64,000 nt of DNA from Kingdonia uniflora. Its lineage: Eukaryota; Streptophyta; Magnoliopsida; Ranunculales; Circaeasteraceae. The stretch lies in NCBI GenBank assembly GCA_014058105.1, contig JACGCM010002435.1, positions 1,178,001 to 1,242,000 on the forward strand, written 5' to 3'. This document shows positions 30,580 through 41,984 of the stretch, piece by piece. The position numbers were made by a program, and so were the translations under genes. The notes beneath the pieces are model-generated. The model saw only the letters and a program-made list of their open reading frames with translations, did not search any database and was not told the DNA's origin. Numbering within the stretch: position 1 is the first letter of the stretch; each line of letters opens with the position of its first letter.

Positions 30580-32912
30580 TTCTGTTTGCCTGAGGACTCA
30601 AATATGTTGGCAATATCTGCCAAGTGCTAGAATGGTGTCCTCATAATCATAGTAGGGAAACTTCCTCCGCCAGCAATGCCCTAGGCTGTGCAGGTTCCTA
30701 TATCTTGAATAAGTTGTTTTACTCCTTCATTTAAGGAAATTGTCTTAAGCTGTAGTTTGTACCTTTAGGGTACTAAAATAAATTTAGTCTGTACTTTCCA
30801 ATGGTAGTTAGGTTGAACCTTGTAACAAAAATATGATGAAGAAGAATAGATGGCTAACTTTCTTTCGAATTGCGGTGTCCCTTTGTTCAGAAAATATTTC
30901 AGAAGATAACTGTCCTGTGATTTGTCATGCATTTTTCTGCAGTGAACTAATCTGATGTTCAAAATACCAGTTTCATTGTCTCTTGTTTTATGAGAAAGGC
31001 AGTGCTAATCCATAACTGTTGAAAGTCTCAGTTCCGAACAGTTCTGAACCTTGTACAATTGGTTCTTGCATCTTTGCATCTGCTACTGTCTTTATTTTTA
31101 TAAATATATTTCTGTTGCAGGGATGGCTTAAGCACATTGTTGTTGTAGTTATTTTTTAATTACAATTTTGTTTGCAGTCTGATTAAGCTTCTGTATAACC
31201 AAATAGTCTAGCAGGACTTGAAGTTATTACGAAGGAACTGGTTACTTCCCCATTCATAGTAGCCTGGAAAAATCGTGTTCAGGATTTTCTGGCCTGATAA
31301 TATTCAAATCTGCGGGTATCCTGGCTGCAGATTCACGTTCTCAGTTTTCTGACTGACAGTTTTGAACTTGCAGCTATTGGCACTCTCCCGTTTATGAGAA
31401 GGGCAATGCTAGTTCGCATGACCGACTGCAGCTATTGACACTCTCAATTCTGAACCTTGTTTGACTATAGTACAGTTGGTTCTTACATCTTTGCATCTGC
31501 TACTGTCTTTAGCTTTTGTATATGGAATTCTGTTGCCGGAATAGCTTAAGCAAATTGTTGTTGTAGTTGTTGTCCAGGGTCTTCTAGCTTGATTATATTC
31601 AGACCTGTGGTACCTGTAGTTATCCACAGAATCGCATTCTCGGTTATCTTACTGCACTTTTCAACTTATTGTAATTTTGTATTTGTAGTCCTTTTGCACG
31701 ATATTCAAATTATAGCCAAAGAGGGGATTTCTCTTTTTGTGAGGTGGTCATCGTACACGAGAATAAGAGTATTCCCGTCGAACACAATAATAGTTGATAC
31801 TTGCTACGTCCTTCAAATGAGTGTGCAGGTGACACACTGGCGGTTAGTAGGTTTGGGGGAGAACTTCGCCGAAATCCACCAAATAGTACCACTTGCCTGG
31901 GGACTCTAATGTTGGTGAGGAACGATCATTGTTGAGAAGCTTCCTCCACCATCAAAGTCCAAGCTATGCACAACCTTTCCAGAAAAGAAAAAACTGTGCA
32001 GTTTCCTATATCTTAGATTGAAGCTGTAGTTTGTACCCTCTTAAGGTTATTTAGGTGATATAAATTGTAATCTATATTTCCTTGTGATTGTTTGAACCTT
32101 GTAAGTCACAACAAAGGAGACGATGAAGATTTTAATTCGTGGCATCACTATGTTCAGAATATTTCAGAAAACAACCTGTCATATTTGTAATTGTCGCCCT
32201 GTTTTATGAGAGGGAATGTTGCTAGTCGGAAAAAAATTCTCAGTTCTGAACCTTGTCAAACTCCAATAAGTTGTCTTATCTCGGCATCTGCCATTGTCTT
32301 AAGCTGTGGCTGTGGTAATATATGTTTTCGTTCCAGGGTTTGCCCGAGCTTAAGCACGTTGTTATAGTATAATTACCAAAATCTTGCTTACAATCTGATT
32401 ATAAGTAGGCATTGGTTCAGTCATTGACGAAAATGTTGTCCTCCCAAAGTGTGGCCAAATTATATATTCAATGGATATAGTTGGGCAATGCTTTTGCAAA
32501 CAACAAAGAGCCTAGCAAGAGTTGGAGGTTGTTACAAGGGAACTTAGTCACATTCTCATTTGGTAGTGCTGCCTGTGAAACCAAATCGTATTCAAGGTCT
32601 TCCAGCTTGATAATGTTTGTATTTGTAGCATCTGTTGTAGTCCATCAGACTGGGTTCTCAGACTTTTAGCCAAGTACTTTTGGATTTGCAGTCCTTTGTA
32701 TGATATATTTGCATCTGCTACTGCCCACTGCCAAAGGCAGTGGTCTATATGCGCTAGTTCGAGCTGTTGCCTGTGCTTAGGCAAATTGTTAGTGCCATTT
32801 TGCCAAAGTCTGATTAAAAGAAGGCTTTTTTAGTTCAATTTGCCTGTGCTCCTTAAGCATATTGTTTGTGCCATTTTGCCAAAGTCTGATTATAAGAAGG
32901 TTTTTTTAGTTC
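30580..32912 (+). repeat. Degenerate non-coding tandem repeats downstream of the F-box pseudogene
   Basis: A larger unit recurs at an offset of about 1.2-1.3 kb. TGCCTGnGGACTC occurs at 30583 and 31890, TTGAACCTTGTAA at 30812 and 32092, and TGTTCAGAA-ATATTTCAGAA at 30890 and 32152. A sub-unit with TCTGAACCTTGT...GCATCTGCTACTGTCTT occurs near 31046, 31450 and 32245. A 76-bp direct repeat ends the block (32793 and 32868). No coding frame is conserved. The repeats continue at 39260-39600 beyond copia element 3. They may be duplicated 3' untranslated or intron sequence of F-box genes. Confidence 0.65.
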
Positions 32913-32918
32913 AGTTGT

Positions 32919-33878
32919 TGTTGGGTATATCTCTAACAACCAAAAACCAACCCAATGAGGATTCGAACCCATGACCTCTTGGTATGGGTAACTTATTTTT
33001 TGGTCTTAGAAGATAGTCCAACATTGCTAGGGAATTGAGAATTTGAAGAGATAAATACACTCTCACCTACTCATTGGTTGTAGGTACCTTATTTTTTTGT
33101 CTTAGAATATAGTCCCACATTGCTAGGGAATTGGGAATTGGGAATTGAAGAGATAAATGCACTCTCACCTAGTCATTAGCTGTAGACATGAGTAAGTGGG
33201 AAGCATGTGAGTGTGTGGTGGGCTTTTGTTCAAATACCCATGTACACACCCCCTCGGGCGGCCGGGCCGGCTCGAGCTTTGGGATTTGTCTCTTCCTGGC
33301 TTTTGGGGCCCAAGGGTCTTCTTTATCATTTAATGAAAAGTTTTTTGGTGTTGGGCTTGGGCTTGGGCCTTGGACGAAATATTTACTCTGATTTTACTTC
33401 GTCTTTCTATCCGTTAAGGGAGTTGTAGGTTACGTGGTTCCTCGATTTCCTCTCCCACAATGTCTCTTTTTTGTCTATAAAAGATACCCTTAACCCAGTG
33501 TTTTAATCTGATCATAACACAACAGTCTCGATCTTCTCCTTCTTTCTACCTCTCTGTTTACGTATCGAATTAACGAGTTTCACGAAACCGAGTATTATAG
33601 AAGTGCAAAGTACATAAGGCTTTTCTTCCTGTAAGAGGGAATCCTATTATTCTAAACCAACGTTTTATCCTGGGGGTGATCGTGTGGCAATAAACTGTTT
33701 GTTGGGCAATGCGCGGAAACATCTTAAAGAAAGCGACATTGACCGCGACTCGGCTTTACTCCTGTTTCAGTTTTAATCATTGTTTTAGTGTTCCTACTTC
33801 TCTCTCCGGTTACAGTTGTCTCTATTTGGCTTCTTATTCATTGTTGGAAACGAAGTAACACAGTTTATATCTCCAACA
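32919..33878 (+). repeat. 5' LTR of copia element 3
   Basis: It starts TGTTGGGTATATC and ends ATCTCCAACA. A roughly 95-bp segment (from ACTTATTTTT at 32991) is duplicated at 33086, while the 3' LTR has it once. A TATA-like TCTATAAAAG is at about 33473. A tRNA-like box B (minus strand GGGTTCGAATCC) lies near 32958. Confidence 0.93.
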
Positions 33879-33905
33879 ATTTTAAGACGTTTATTGCACT
33901 ACTAT

Positions 33906-36900
33906 GGAGGACGATAGACAAACCTAGACTTCTATTTTCACCGACCAAAAGAAACCCTTCAATTTTGAAGGTTTTAAACGGTGGAAACATAAGACATTTT
34001 TTTACCTTACCACCAAGAAGGCTGCATCTGTTACTGTGACCACTAAACTAGTATTTCCGCCACCCCTAGCTGATGGAAATGCTAAAGGAAACGGAAAATG
34101 GACCGAATAGGACTTCCTTTGCAAGAATTATATCTTAAATGCCTTGGCTGATGATCTATATGATTATTATGTTGTAATGGAATCTGCCAAGGACATTTGG
34201 GATGCAATTCAAAAGAAATATGATACCAAAGAGGTTGTTAGGTCGAAAAAGTATGTTGTTAGCCGCTACCTCAAATTTCAGATGGTCGATAATAAATCTG
34301 TAATTACCCAGTCTCGCGAATTACAGAAGATAACTCATGAGATTGTGTCAGAGGGTATCTCGATCGATGAGCAATTCTAGGTGGTTATCCTCATAGATAT
34401 GTTCTCACCTGGATGGAAAGAATTTAAGAATAACCTCAGGCCTAAATCAAAGGAATTTTCCATAAAAAGTTTGATTGTCTGGCTAAGGATTGAAAATGAG
34501 TCTCGAAAACAGGATATGATGGAAGAAATTATGATTGTCTCGAACAATAAAAATAAGGGAAATGTTGTTCTCAAATTGAATAAGAAAAACATGAAATTGA
34601 ACTAGAACCGTAAACTAAACCAGTATAAGAATGAACATAATCAGAATAGGAACTAGAACCAAGGTGAACCTTTTTCTCAGATAGCCCCTGTAACTAACTC
34701 TGTTCAGTTCATTTGCTACAATTATAGCAGACCTGGCCATATGGCTAAGTTTTGCAAGAACCCCAAATGTCCTGGACCTCCCTAGGCTCAGGAAAATGTG
34801 ATCGAAGAGTACTTTGTGGCTCTAATATCAGAGGTTAGTCTGATAAGTGGAAGAGAAGGGTGGTGGGCTGAGTTTGGCGCTACACGTCATGTCTACTATG
34901 ACAAAGCCTGGTTCAAAACCTATATTGAGGTTGTAGATAAGAATATGCCGATAGGAGATTCCCATACCACAAAGGTAGATGGAACTGAGGATATAGAGCT
35001 GAACTTCACTTATGGAAGGACACTTCTGCCGAAAGATGTCCTACATACTCGAGAAATAAGGAATAATTTGGTTTTCGGGTTTCTTCTCAACAAGGCTAAA
35101 TTTTTGTAGACTATAGGATCGGATCAGTACACGATCACTAAGAATGGTGCTTTTGTTGGGAAAAGATATGCCTGTGATGGAATGTTTAAGATGAATGTTG
35201 AAATCAATAGAACTATTTCTTACTCTATTTACACTTTAAATTTTTGGCATGCTAGACTCTGTCATGTTAAAACTTATTAAAAATAGGGGTAATCTGCGGT
35301 TGATTCCTAAGTTCTCTTTAGACAGTTTCAAAAAATATGAGTCTTGTAGTCAGGTAAAAATTACAAAGACTTTACACAAATCTATCCAAAGGGAAACAGA
35401 ACATCTAAATCTTATACACTCGGATACATGTGAACTAGACGGTGCTTTAATCAGAAATAGAAAGCGATAATTTATTACCTTTATCGATGATTATTCAAAC
35501 TATACTTATGTTTACCTTATGGCACATAAGAGCGAAGCTCTGATAATGCTTAAAATCTTTTTAGCAGAAATTGAAAATCAATTTGAAAAAAAAATTAAAC
35601 ATTTTTGTAGTAATAAAGGAACTGAATATGAAGCTATTGCACCTTATTCTCCTAAAATGAACGGTAAAGCTAGACTTAAAAACCGTACCCTTACTGAACT
35701 TGAAATTACTATTATGGTTAGTTCAGGTGCAACCCCACATTGGTGAGGAAAAATATTTTTAACTGTATGTTATGTATTAGATACAATTCCTTACTCTAAG
35801 ACACTTATTTCGCCACTCGAGTTATGGAATAAAAGAAAACCTAATGTTTTGTATTTTAAGGCTTGAGGATGTTTAGCCTATGTTATAATTTTTTATCCTA
35901 AAAGAGTTAATCTTGCTAGTCGTGCATATGAATCCATTTTTATTGGTTATGCTATTAACATTAAAGCGTTTAGATTTTATAACTTGCAAAACAAGGTTAT
36001 TTTTGAATCTCTAGATGCTGATTTCTTTGAAGATAGATTTCCTTTTAAATCTAGAAATCGTGGGGGTTGATCCTTCGGCAGTACTGTACCTAGGATAGAA
36101 CAACCTATAATTGTGGAGACTAGAGACACTGATTTAGAACCTAGAAGGAGCAAGAGAGCTCGTGTGGAGAAGGACTTTGGTCTTGATTATGTTGTTAACA
36201 CTCTAGAGGGTGTTTCATCTACCCCCCCCCCCCCCCCTCCCCCAAGAGGCTCTTAGTTCAACTACAGATGCTGATTTTTGGCAAGAGGCCATTAATGATA
36301 AGATGGACTCTCTGGAGTCCAGTGGAACGTAGGTCATTTTTGACTTACCTCTTGGTTGCAAGACTATAGGTTGTAAATGGATCCATAAACGTAAACTTAA
36401 ACTTGATGGTTCAGTAGAGAAATTCAAGGCCCGGCCTGTGGCTAAGGGTTTCAGACATATAGAAAATGTTGATCTTTTTTACATTTATTTTCTAGTAACT
36501 AGAATTACTTTTATTCAAGTTTTAATTGCTACTGCTACTGTTTATAATTCAATAGTTCACCAAATGGATGTAAAATCTACTTTTTTAAATGGTGACTTAT
36601 AAGAAGAAATACACATGGACCAACCTGAAAGATTTATCGTACCTGGTCAGGAACGTAAAGTCTGTAAATTAGTTAAATCCTTGTATGGTCTTAAACAAAC
36701 AGCTAAACAATGACATGGAAAGTTTGATAACTTAGTTATTTCACATGGTTTTAAGATTAACGAAATTGATAAATGTATTTACTACAAAGTGGTTGAAAAT
36801 GTGGATGACTTACTTATCTTTGGTTCCAACATTTCAGTTGTAAAGGAGACCAAGAACTTCCTAAGTTATCAGAGCTTTGACATGAAGGATCTTGGAGAGG

Positions 36901-37690
36901 GTAGTATTATTTTGGAAATTAAGATTACTAGGACAAAAGATGGTATCTCCTTAGATCAGTCTCATTACATTGAGAATAAGAAATATCATTATTTTGACTA
37001 CAAGCCTGGATATACTCCTTTTGGCCCTAGTATAAAGTTGTATCAGAATACTGGAGACAGTGTTAGGCAAACCAAGCATGCTAGCATAATCGGTAGTCTT
37101 CGATATGCAACTGATTTCAATAGACCAGACATTACTTACACAATGGGAGAGCTATATAGGTTTACCAGTAAACCTAGTATAGAGCATTGGCATGCTCTAA
37201 AAAGGTTCACACATTATCTAAAAAGAACCATGAACCTAGGAATGCACTGCCAAAGGTTTCCCGCAGTCCTTGATGGAAATTGCAATGTCAATTGGAATAC
37301 CCTTTCGGAAGATTCCAAGGCAACTAGTACTTGTATTTTCAATATAGCAGGCGGGGCAGTTTCTTGGAGATCCAAGAAACAAACCATCTTAGCCCAATTA
37401 GCGATAAAATCTGAGTTGATAGCACTAGATGCTGCCGGTGATGAGGTAAAATGGCTGAGAAGCCTGCAGTCAGATATCCCTTTATAGGATAAACCGATAC
37501 CAGCCATACTTATTCATTGTGATAGTACTGCAGATATCTCTCTTGCATAGAACCGTTACTACAACGAAAAGAAACTTGTAATTCACTATAAGCACAACTC
37601 AGTTAGAGCTAAGCTAACTGCAGGATCTGTAAGAGTGGATTTTGTTAGGCCTGAAGTGAGCTTGGCTAACCCTTTGACGAATGGACTAGC
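33906..37690 (+). pseudogene. Ty1/copia polyprotein of element 3
   Basis: The Gag start is at 33906 (MEDDRQT), with its body at 34144-34605. The zinc knuckle CYNYSRPGHMAKFC is near 34716. The protease box at 34861 reads WWAEFGATRH where a DSGAT-type motif is expected, so the catalytic Asp is Glu. An integrase HHCC relic (FWHARLCHVK) is near 35240. Core pieces HSDTCELDG (35417), FIDDYSNYTYVY (35480) and SNKGTEYEA (35611) follow. RT runs from about 36300, with the active-site VDDLLIFG near 36803. RNase H lies near 37330-37690 with SWRSKKQTI. There are stops at 33927, 34378, 35107, 35470 and 36337 and many more. A C-run at 36223-36240 marks the linker before RT. Confidence 0.88.
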
Positions 37691-38287
37691 GTAGGAGAAG
37701 GTGTGGAACACTTCGAAAGGGATGAGGCTAAAGCCCATTTAGATTTGAACACTCTGAGATGGTAACCCAACCTATAGACTGGGGATCTCAAGAAATAGGT
37801 TCAAAGGAATAAACAAGTTGTATAGTGATTATTGAGAATCATGCATTAAAGAATAGAGTTTTAAGTCCTAGTCCATCCCTATAGAGCATGACATCCTGTA
37901 ATAGGCTAAGGATGAGTTATTTAACTCTTAATAAGGACTATACTCCATTTGGAGTGAGTTGCCTACCGGAGCATCTCTGATAGACTCACCTCGATGATTG
38001 GGGAAATGGAGAGCCACTTCCTATGGGAACTTGGGCAAATTATGACTGGGATACGAGCGTAAGGCCATTAACGCACTGGTTTTATGAACTTTGTACTATA
38101 AGACCTGTGTATGATATAATTTCTTTGTACCCTCAAGAACTTATAATTCAAAGTAAAAGTCATACTATATTCTAATCTCTGATCTTATTTTTACTAAAGT
38201 AAAGGTTCAAGTTGAAAGAAACCTCTACTTAAGCACAATTTTGGATTTTTACTCGGATATTTTCTCGTATACATTTTTTTTTATCGT

Positions 38288-38300
38288 TATTGTGGGGGAT
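38288..38300 (+). other. Polypurine tract of copia element 3
   Basis: TATTGTGGGGGAT directly precedes the 3' LTR start TGTTGGG at 38301, the position of the plus-strand primer. Confidence 0.75.
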
Positions 38301-39259
38301 TGTTGGGTATATCTCTAAAAACTGAAAGCCAATCTAATGAGGGTTCAAACCCATGACTTCTTGGTATGGGTAGCTAATTTTTTAGTCTTAGAACATAGTC
38401 CCACATTGTTAGGGAATTAGGAATTTAAAGAGATAGATACCATCTTACCTACTCATTGGTTGTAGACATAAGTAATTGGGAAACACGTGAGTGTGTAAGT
38501 GTGTGATGGGATTTTATTCTAACACCTTTGCACACATACCCTTGGGCGGCCAGGTGGACCGGCCGGCTCGGGCATTGGGCTCAGGCTTTGGGCTTCGGGA
38601 TTTGGGACTTGAGATTTGGGCAATTGGGTCTTCCTGGCTCAAGGGCCCAAGGGCCTTTTTTATCTTTTTACTGAAAAGTTCTTTGGTGTTGGGCTTGGGC
38701 CTTAGAGGAAATATTTACTAGTCGCTTTAAACTATCCGTTATGTCTGACTTGGTTTTACAGTCTTCCAAATTTACTTCATCTTTCTATCCATTGAGGGAG
38801 TTGTGGGTTACATGGTTCATCGATTTCCTCTCCCATAATGTCTCTTTTTCGTTTATAAAAGAAACCCTTAACCTAGTGTTTCAATCATATCATAACACAG
38901 CAGCTTCGATCTTCTCCTTCTCTCTACCTCTATCTTTACGCATCGAATTGAGGAGTTTTGTGAAACCGAGAATTATTGAAGTACAAAGTACAAAAGGATA
39001 CTCTCCTTGTAAGAATGAATACTATTATCCTAAACCGCCATTTTATCCTGGGGGCGACCGTGCGGCGATAAACTGTATACTGGGGAGTGCGTGGAAATGT
39101 CTTAAATAAAGCGACATTACCCGTGACTCGGCTCTACTCTTGATCCAGTTTTAATCATTATTCCAGTTCTGCTGCGACTTCTCTCTCTAATTATAATTAT
39201 CTTTTTTCGTCTTCTTATTCATTGTTGGAAATGAGGTAACACAATTTTTATTTCCAACA
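38301..39259 (+). repeat. 3' LTR of copia element 3
   Basis: It starts TGTTGGGTATATC and ends TTTCCAACA. It lacks the 95-bp duplication of the 5' LTR but has an extra G-rich stretch (GGGCTTCGGGATTTGGG) near 38590. Confidence 0.93.
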
Positions 39260-39264
39260 GTTGT

Positions 39265-39904
39265 TGAGGAGAATATTAACCTATAAAAGTGTTAGGCATT
39301 TTGTACATACAAGTTAGCAAACTTAAGTAAAGAGTTTTTATCAAGGATCTCGATTGATCCCTATCATAGTACCAGGTCAAGCAAAATTGTGTTCAGGGAT
39401 CTCTGACTCCATAATGTTTACATATGTGGTATCTGTAGCCCTGAACAAAATTCATTCAATTTTTTACTGAAATTTTGGATTTGTAGACTTGTTGCATGTT
39501 ATGCAGTATCCTTTCGCCTATAATTCTTTCTCTATTTGTACTAGCAATCTTTACTAGTGTTAGTCTTACATGTTGGATGTCGTTTCCTTCCGAGTTCACA
39601 CACTTGGTTTAATGATTTCCTGAGTTACTCACAGAGATGATGAAGTCAACATTAGACTTGACTAAGGTCAGCCACGTTTGACTTTCAATTTTGGTATTTT
39701 TAACAAATTATAGGGGTGACCATTATGCCCAGCCAGAATTCCTAAATTCTAAACGGAAATTATGATTTTAAATACTTGAAGATGCAAACTTTCCAAAATC
39801 GGATCCAAGGAACAATAAATTATAAAATCGATAATGACAAGAGGAAAATCTAATTTTGCCCCTACTAATGTTTGCATATTACAGTAGTTAACCATCTATT
39901 TTTG
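39265..39904. other. Continuation of the degenerate repeat block, then non-coding DNA
   Basis: 39350-39500 matches the units at 31268, 31575 and 32583 (AAATTGTGTTCAGGGATCTCTGACTCCATAATGTTT-type sequence with a following TTGTAG). The remainder has no recognisable content. Confidence 0.5.
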
Positions 39905-40465
39905 CGGGTACGTAGGCTCCACAAATACGAATTTCACTTCCGAAATAATAAAAAATATTTGAATCATTTAAATATAATATATCACGCCACTTTGTCATTT
40001 ATTTTCCCAGAACTTTGTCATTTGTTCAAAAATCTGTCATTTGTTCAAAAAAATTTGTCATTTGCTTTACCTGAACTTTGTCATTTGTTCAGAAAACTTT
40101 GACATTCGTTCAGAAAAATGTCACCTATTTTTTACAGGCACGTGGGCTCCATAAGTGCGAATTTCACTTTCGAAATAATAAAAAATATTAGAATAATTTT
40201 AAAATAATATATCTCGACACGGGTACAAATTTAATTCTTCAATGTGCGCATGTCATTGTCATTTATTCAGAAAATTATGTCATTTGTTCATAAAACTATC
40301 ATTTGTTCATAAAACTTTGTCATTTTTTTTCCCAGAACTTTGTCATTTGTTCATAAATCTTTGTCATTTGTTTTACTAGAAATTTGTCATTTGTTTTACC
40401 AGAACTTTGTCATTTGTTCAAAAAACTTTTACATTTATTCATAAAAATTTATCATTTGTTTAGGT
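39905..40465 (+). repeat. 21-bp minisatellite in a duplicated unit
   Basis: Two blocks of TTTGTCATTTGTTCAnAAAAC-type repeats (about 39990-40130 and 40255-40465). Each is preceded by the same roughly 80-bp leader (GTGGGCTCCA-AA-TGCGAATTTCACTTTCGAAATAATAAAAAATATT-type; 39909 and 40139). At least 14 unit copies in total, with drift. Translated frames here only reflect the repeat. Confidence 0.8.
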
Positions 40466-40719
40466 TATTAATGTTTAACAACGGTCGAAGAGAAAGATAA
40501 CAACGCTCTTTAACAACGAGAATAACCCTATGATAACAATAATCTTTTTCTCCCTAATAACCTTTGTGTGATGACTCCAACGAATGCGCAATGATGGTTG
40601 GATGATTTGGTACATCAAAGAAACAAACATTACATCAAGGAGAATCTACTTTGATTTTAATAGAATCTCTTTTGCAGAAGAAGAAAAAGAAGAAGAAGCT
40701 TTTATTTTTAAGGTTTTTT

Positions 40720-40842
40720 TTTTAAGCTGGTTTTTTATATGGATCCGTAACCCTGAGTTTACAACCCCATGAGGTTTCGAACCCACGACCTCTCACTAGG
40801 TGGAGAGGTACTACCACCACTGGGCCAAGAGCCCAATGGTCT
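40720..40842 (-). mobile_element. tRNA-derived SINE
   Basis: On the minus strand, an RNA polymerase III box A (TGGCCCAGTGG, complement of 40817-40827) is followed 33 nt later by box B (GGTTCGAAACC, complement of 40773-40783). Both match consensus. Spacing is as in tRNA genes, but the sequence between does not fold as a standard tRNA. The 3' side ends in an A/T tract at about 40720, as expected for a SINE tail. No target duplication was secured. Confidence 0.7.
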
Positions 40843-41287
40843 TTTATTTATAAGGTTGGTAGTTTATTTTGGGAGGAATCTTCCCTCCTTGTAATTGTAG
40901 CTGATTAGACTACTCATCAACATTTAATGTATAAGAATAGGGGTGGCGACTATAGGATAGTAGGTAGGACCGGTATCTATTTGGTAATTTTAGTATCGAT
41001 TTTGGAACCGTCTTGTCAAAGTATCAGTTTTAGAAATTTTGCATCTTGAAGTATTTAAAATAATAATTTATGAATTCTAAATTTGAGTTGAATTTAGTAA
41101 TAAGAAAGATGTTAAATTCAACAAAGTTGCCTAACTGGTAATCTTTCAATTTCCAATTTTCTAACTTTGAGTTACAATGCCAAAAGAAGAGATTATCTGA
41201 CTGGTAATCTTTTTCTCTCTTTGTCTGAATAGGTTAATCAGCTCACCAAATTCTTCATAATTGTTTACCAAAGACAAAAAGGTAAAA
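40843..41287. other. Non-coding stretch
   Basis: AT-rich. No gene or repeat recognised. The part near 41160-41287 weakly resembles the region just before F-box pseudogene 1. Confidence 0.4.
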
Positions 41288-41293
41288 ATTATG

Positions 41294-41348
41294 ACACCCC
41301 ATGTTGAAGAAGAATTGCCCATTGAGGTTGTGGAGAGGTCAGTCTTCC
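41294..41348 (+). pseudogene. F-box leader fragment, third copy
   Basis: ATGACACCCCATG starts a frame MTPHVEEELPIEVVERS that aligns base by base with the start of F-box pseudogene 1 at 15460. It is cut off at 41348 by the Tat LTR. Only about 55 bp remain. Confidence 0.45.
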
Positions 41349-41912
41349 TGTAATAGCTTATTTCGCATCTTAGACTCAAACCTTACCCTCGATCTCATCA
41401 GCATACAGAAAGCACTGCTAAAAGGCGTAACCAAACTTTCCCCAGTTTGAGACATCACTTTCGACCTCTGCACTAGCAGTTGGACCTGCGGAAAGTACAC
41501 AGTCATCAATAGAGCCATTGTACAGCAGTAAAGGTCAGAATGTTACACAACCTGGTCAAAGAATATCTCACACTCACTTGTAACGTCCACCATTAAGGAA
41601 CTTTATGGTCATCAAACGGTCATATTGGAGACCCTATAAGAGGACCTGAAGAACTACAGATGAGGGACGGAACGATTACCATAGAAAAGTTCCTACTCTA
41701 TCATCCTATATTCTAAATCGTTCTTTGTAATACACTAGCAATCTCAATAAGATCATCTCTTTCTCAAAATCCTCAGGAGAGGTCATGGTTTTTGACCTAT
41801 TCAAAGGTTTTCCACGCTAAATAGCCTTGTTGTTTATTGTCAATTATTCTTGAACGCTCTAGATACATTTAGTGTAAAGGCTAAGTTTGTATCCTAGAAT
41901 TAGGCTATTACA
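41349..41912 (+). repeat. 5' LTR of Tat element copy 1
   Basis: 564 bp with perfect 9-bp inverted ends (TGTAATAGC...GCTATTACA). It contains the GGTCATGGTTTTTGACC...GGTTTTCCACG block typical of the LTR R/U5 region and shared with 45884-46404 and 59898-60369. The primer site follows 2 bp later. Confidence 0.88.
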
Positions 41913-41914
41913 TT

Positions 41915-41932
41915 TGGCGCCGTCTGTGGGAA
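41915..41932 (+). other. Primer-binding site of Tat element copy 1
   Basis: TGGCGCCGTCTGTGGGAA, the primer-site form of Tat/Ogre-type gypsy elements. Confidence 0.85.
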
Positions 41933-41984
41933 TCAAAATTTTCAAACCCATCGTTTCAAACGCCGCTGATCACCTTTTCTCAGA

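Larger units (their letters stand above)
32919..39259 (+). mobile_element. Complete Ty1/copia element 3 with target duplication
   Basis: 6,341 bp, bounded by LTRs of 960 and 959 bp with TGTTGG...CCAACA ends, and flanked by GTTGT at 32914-32918 and 39260-39264. The element interrupts the degenerate repeat block that resumes at 39265. LTRs differ by many substitutions and by offsetting indels, so the insertion is old. The coding region has stops throughout. Confidence 0.95.

Noticed and set aside
36223..36243. C-run as a functional G-quadruplex partner
   Set aside because: A simple homopolymer expansion in a dead copia linker. It lacks the spaced G-tracts expected for a quadruplex.
39872..40102. 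76-codon frame with repeated PELCHLF
   Set aside because: Translation of the minisatellite.
40773..40827. A true tRNA gene
   Set aside because: Pol III boxes match, but no tRNA cloverleaf, anticodon arm or acceptor pairing could be fitted. A SINE explains it better.
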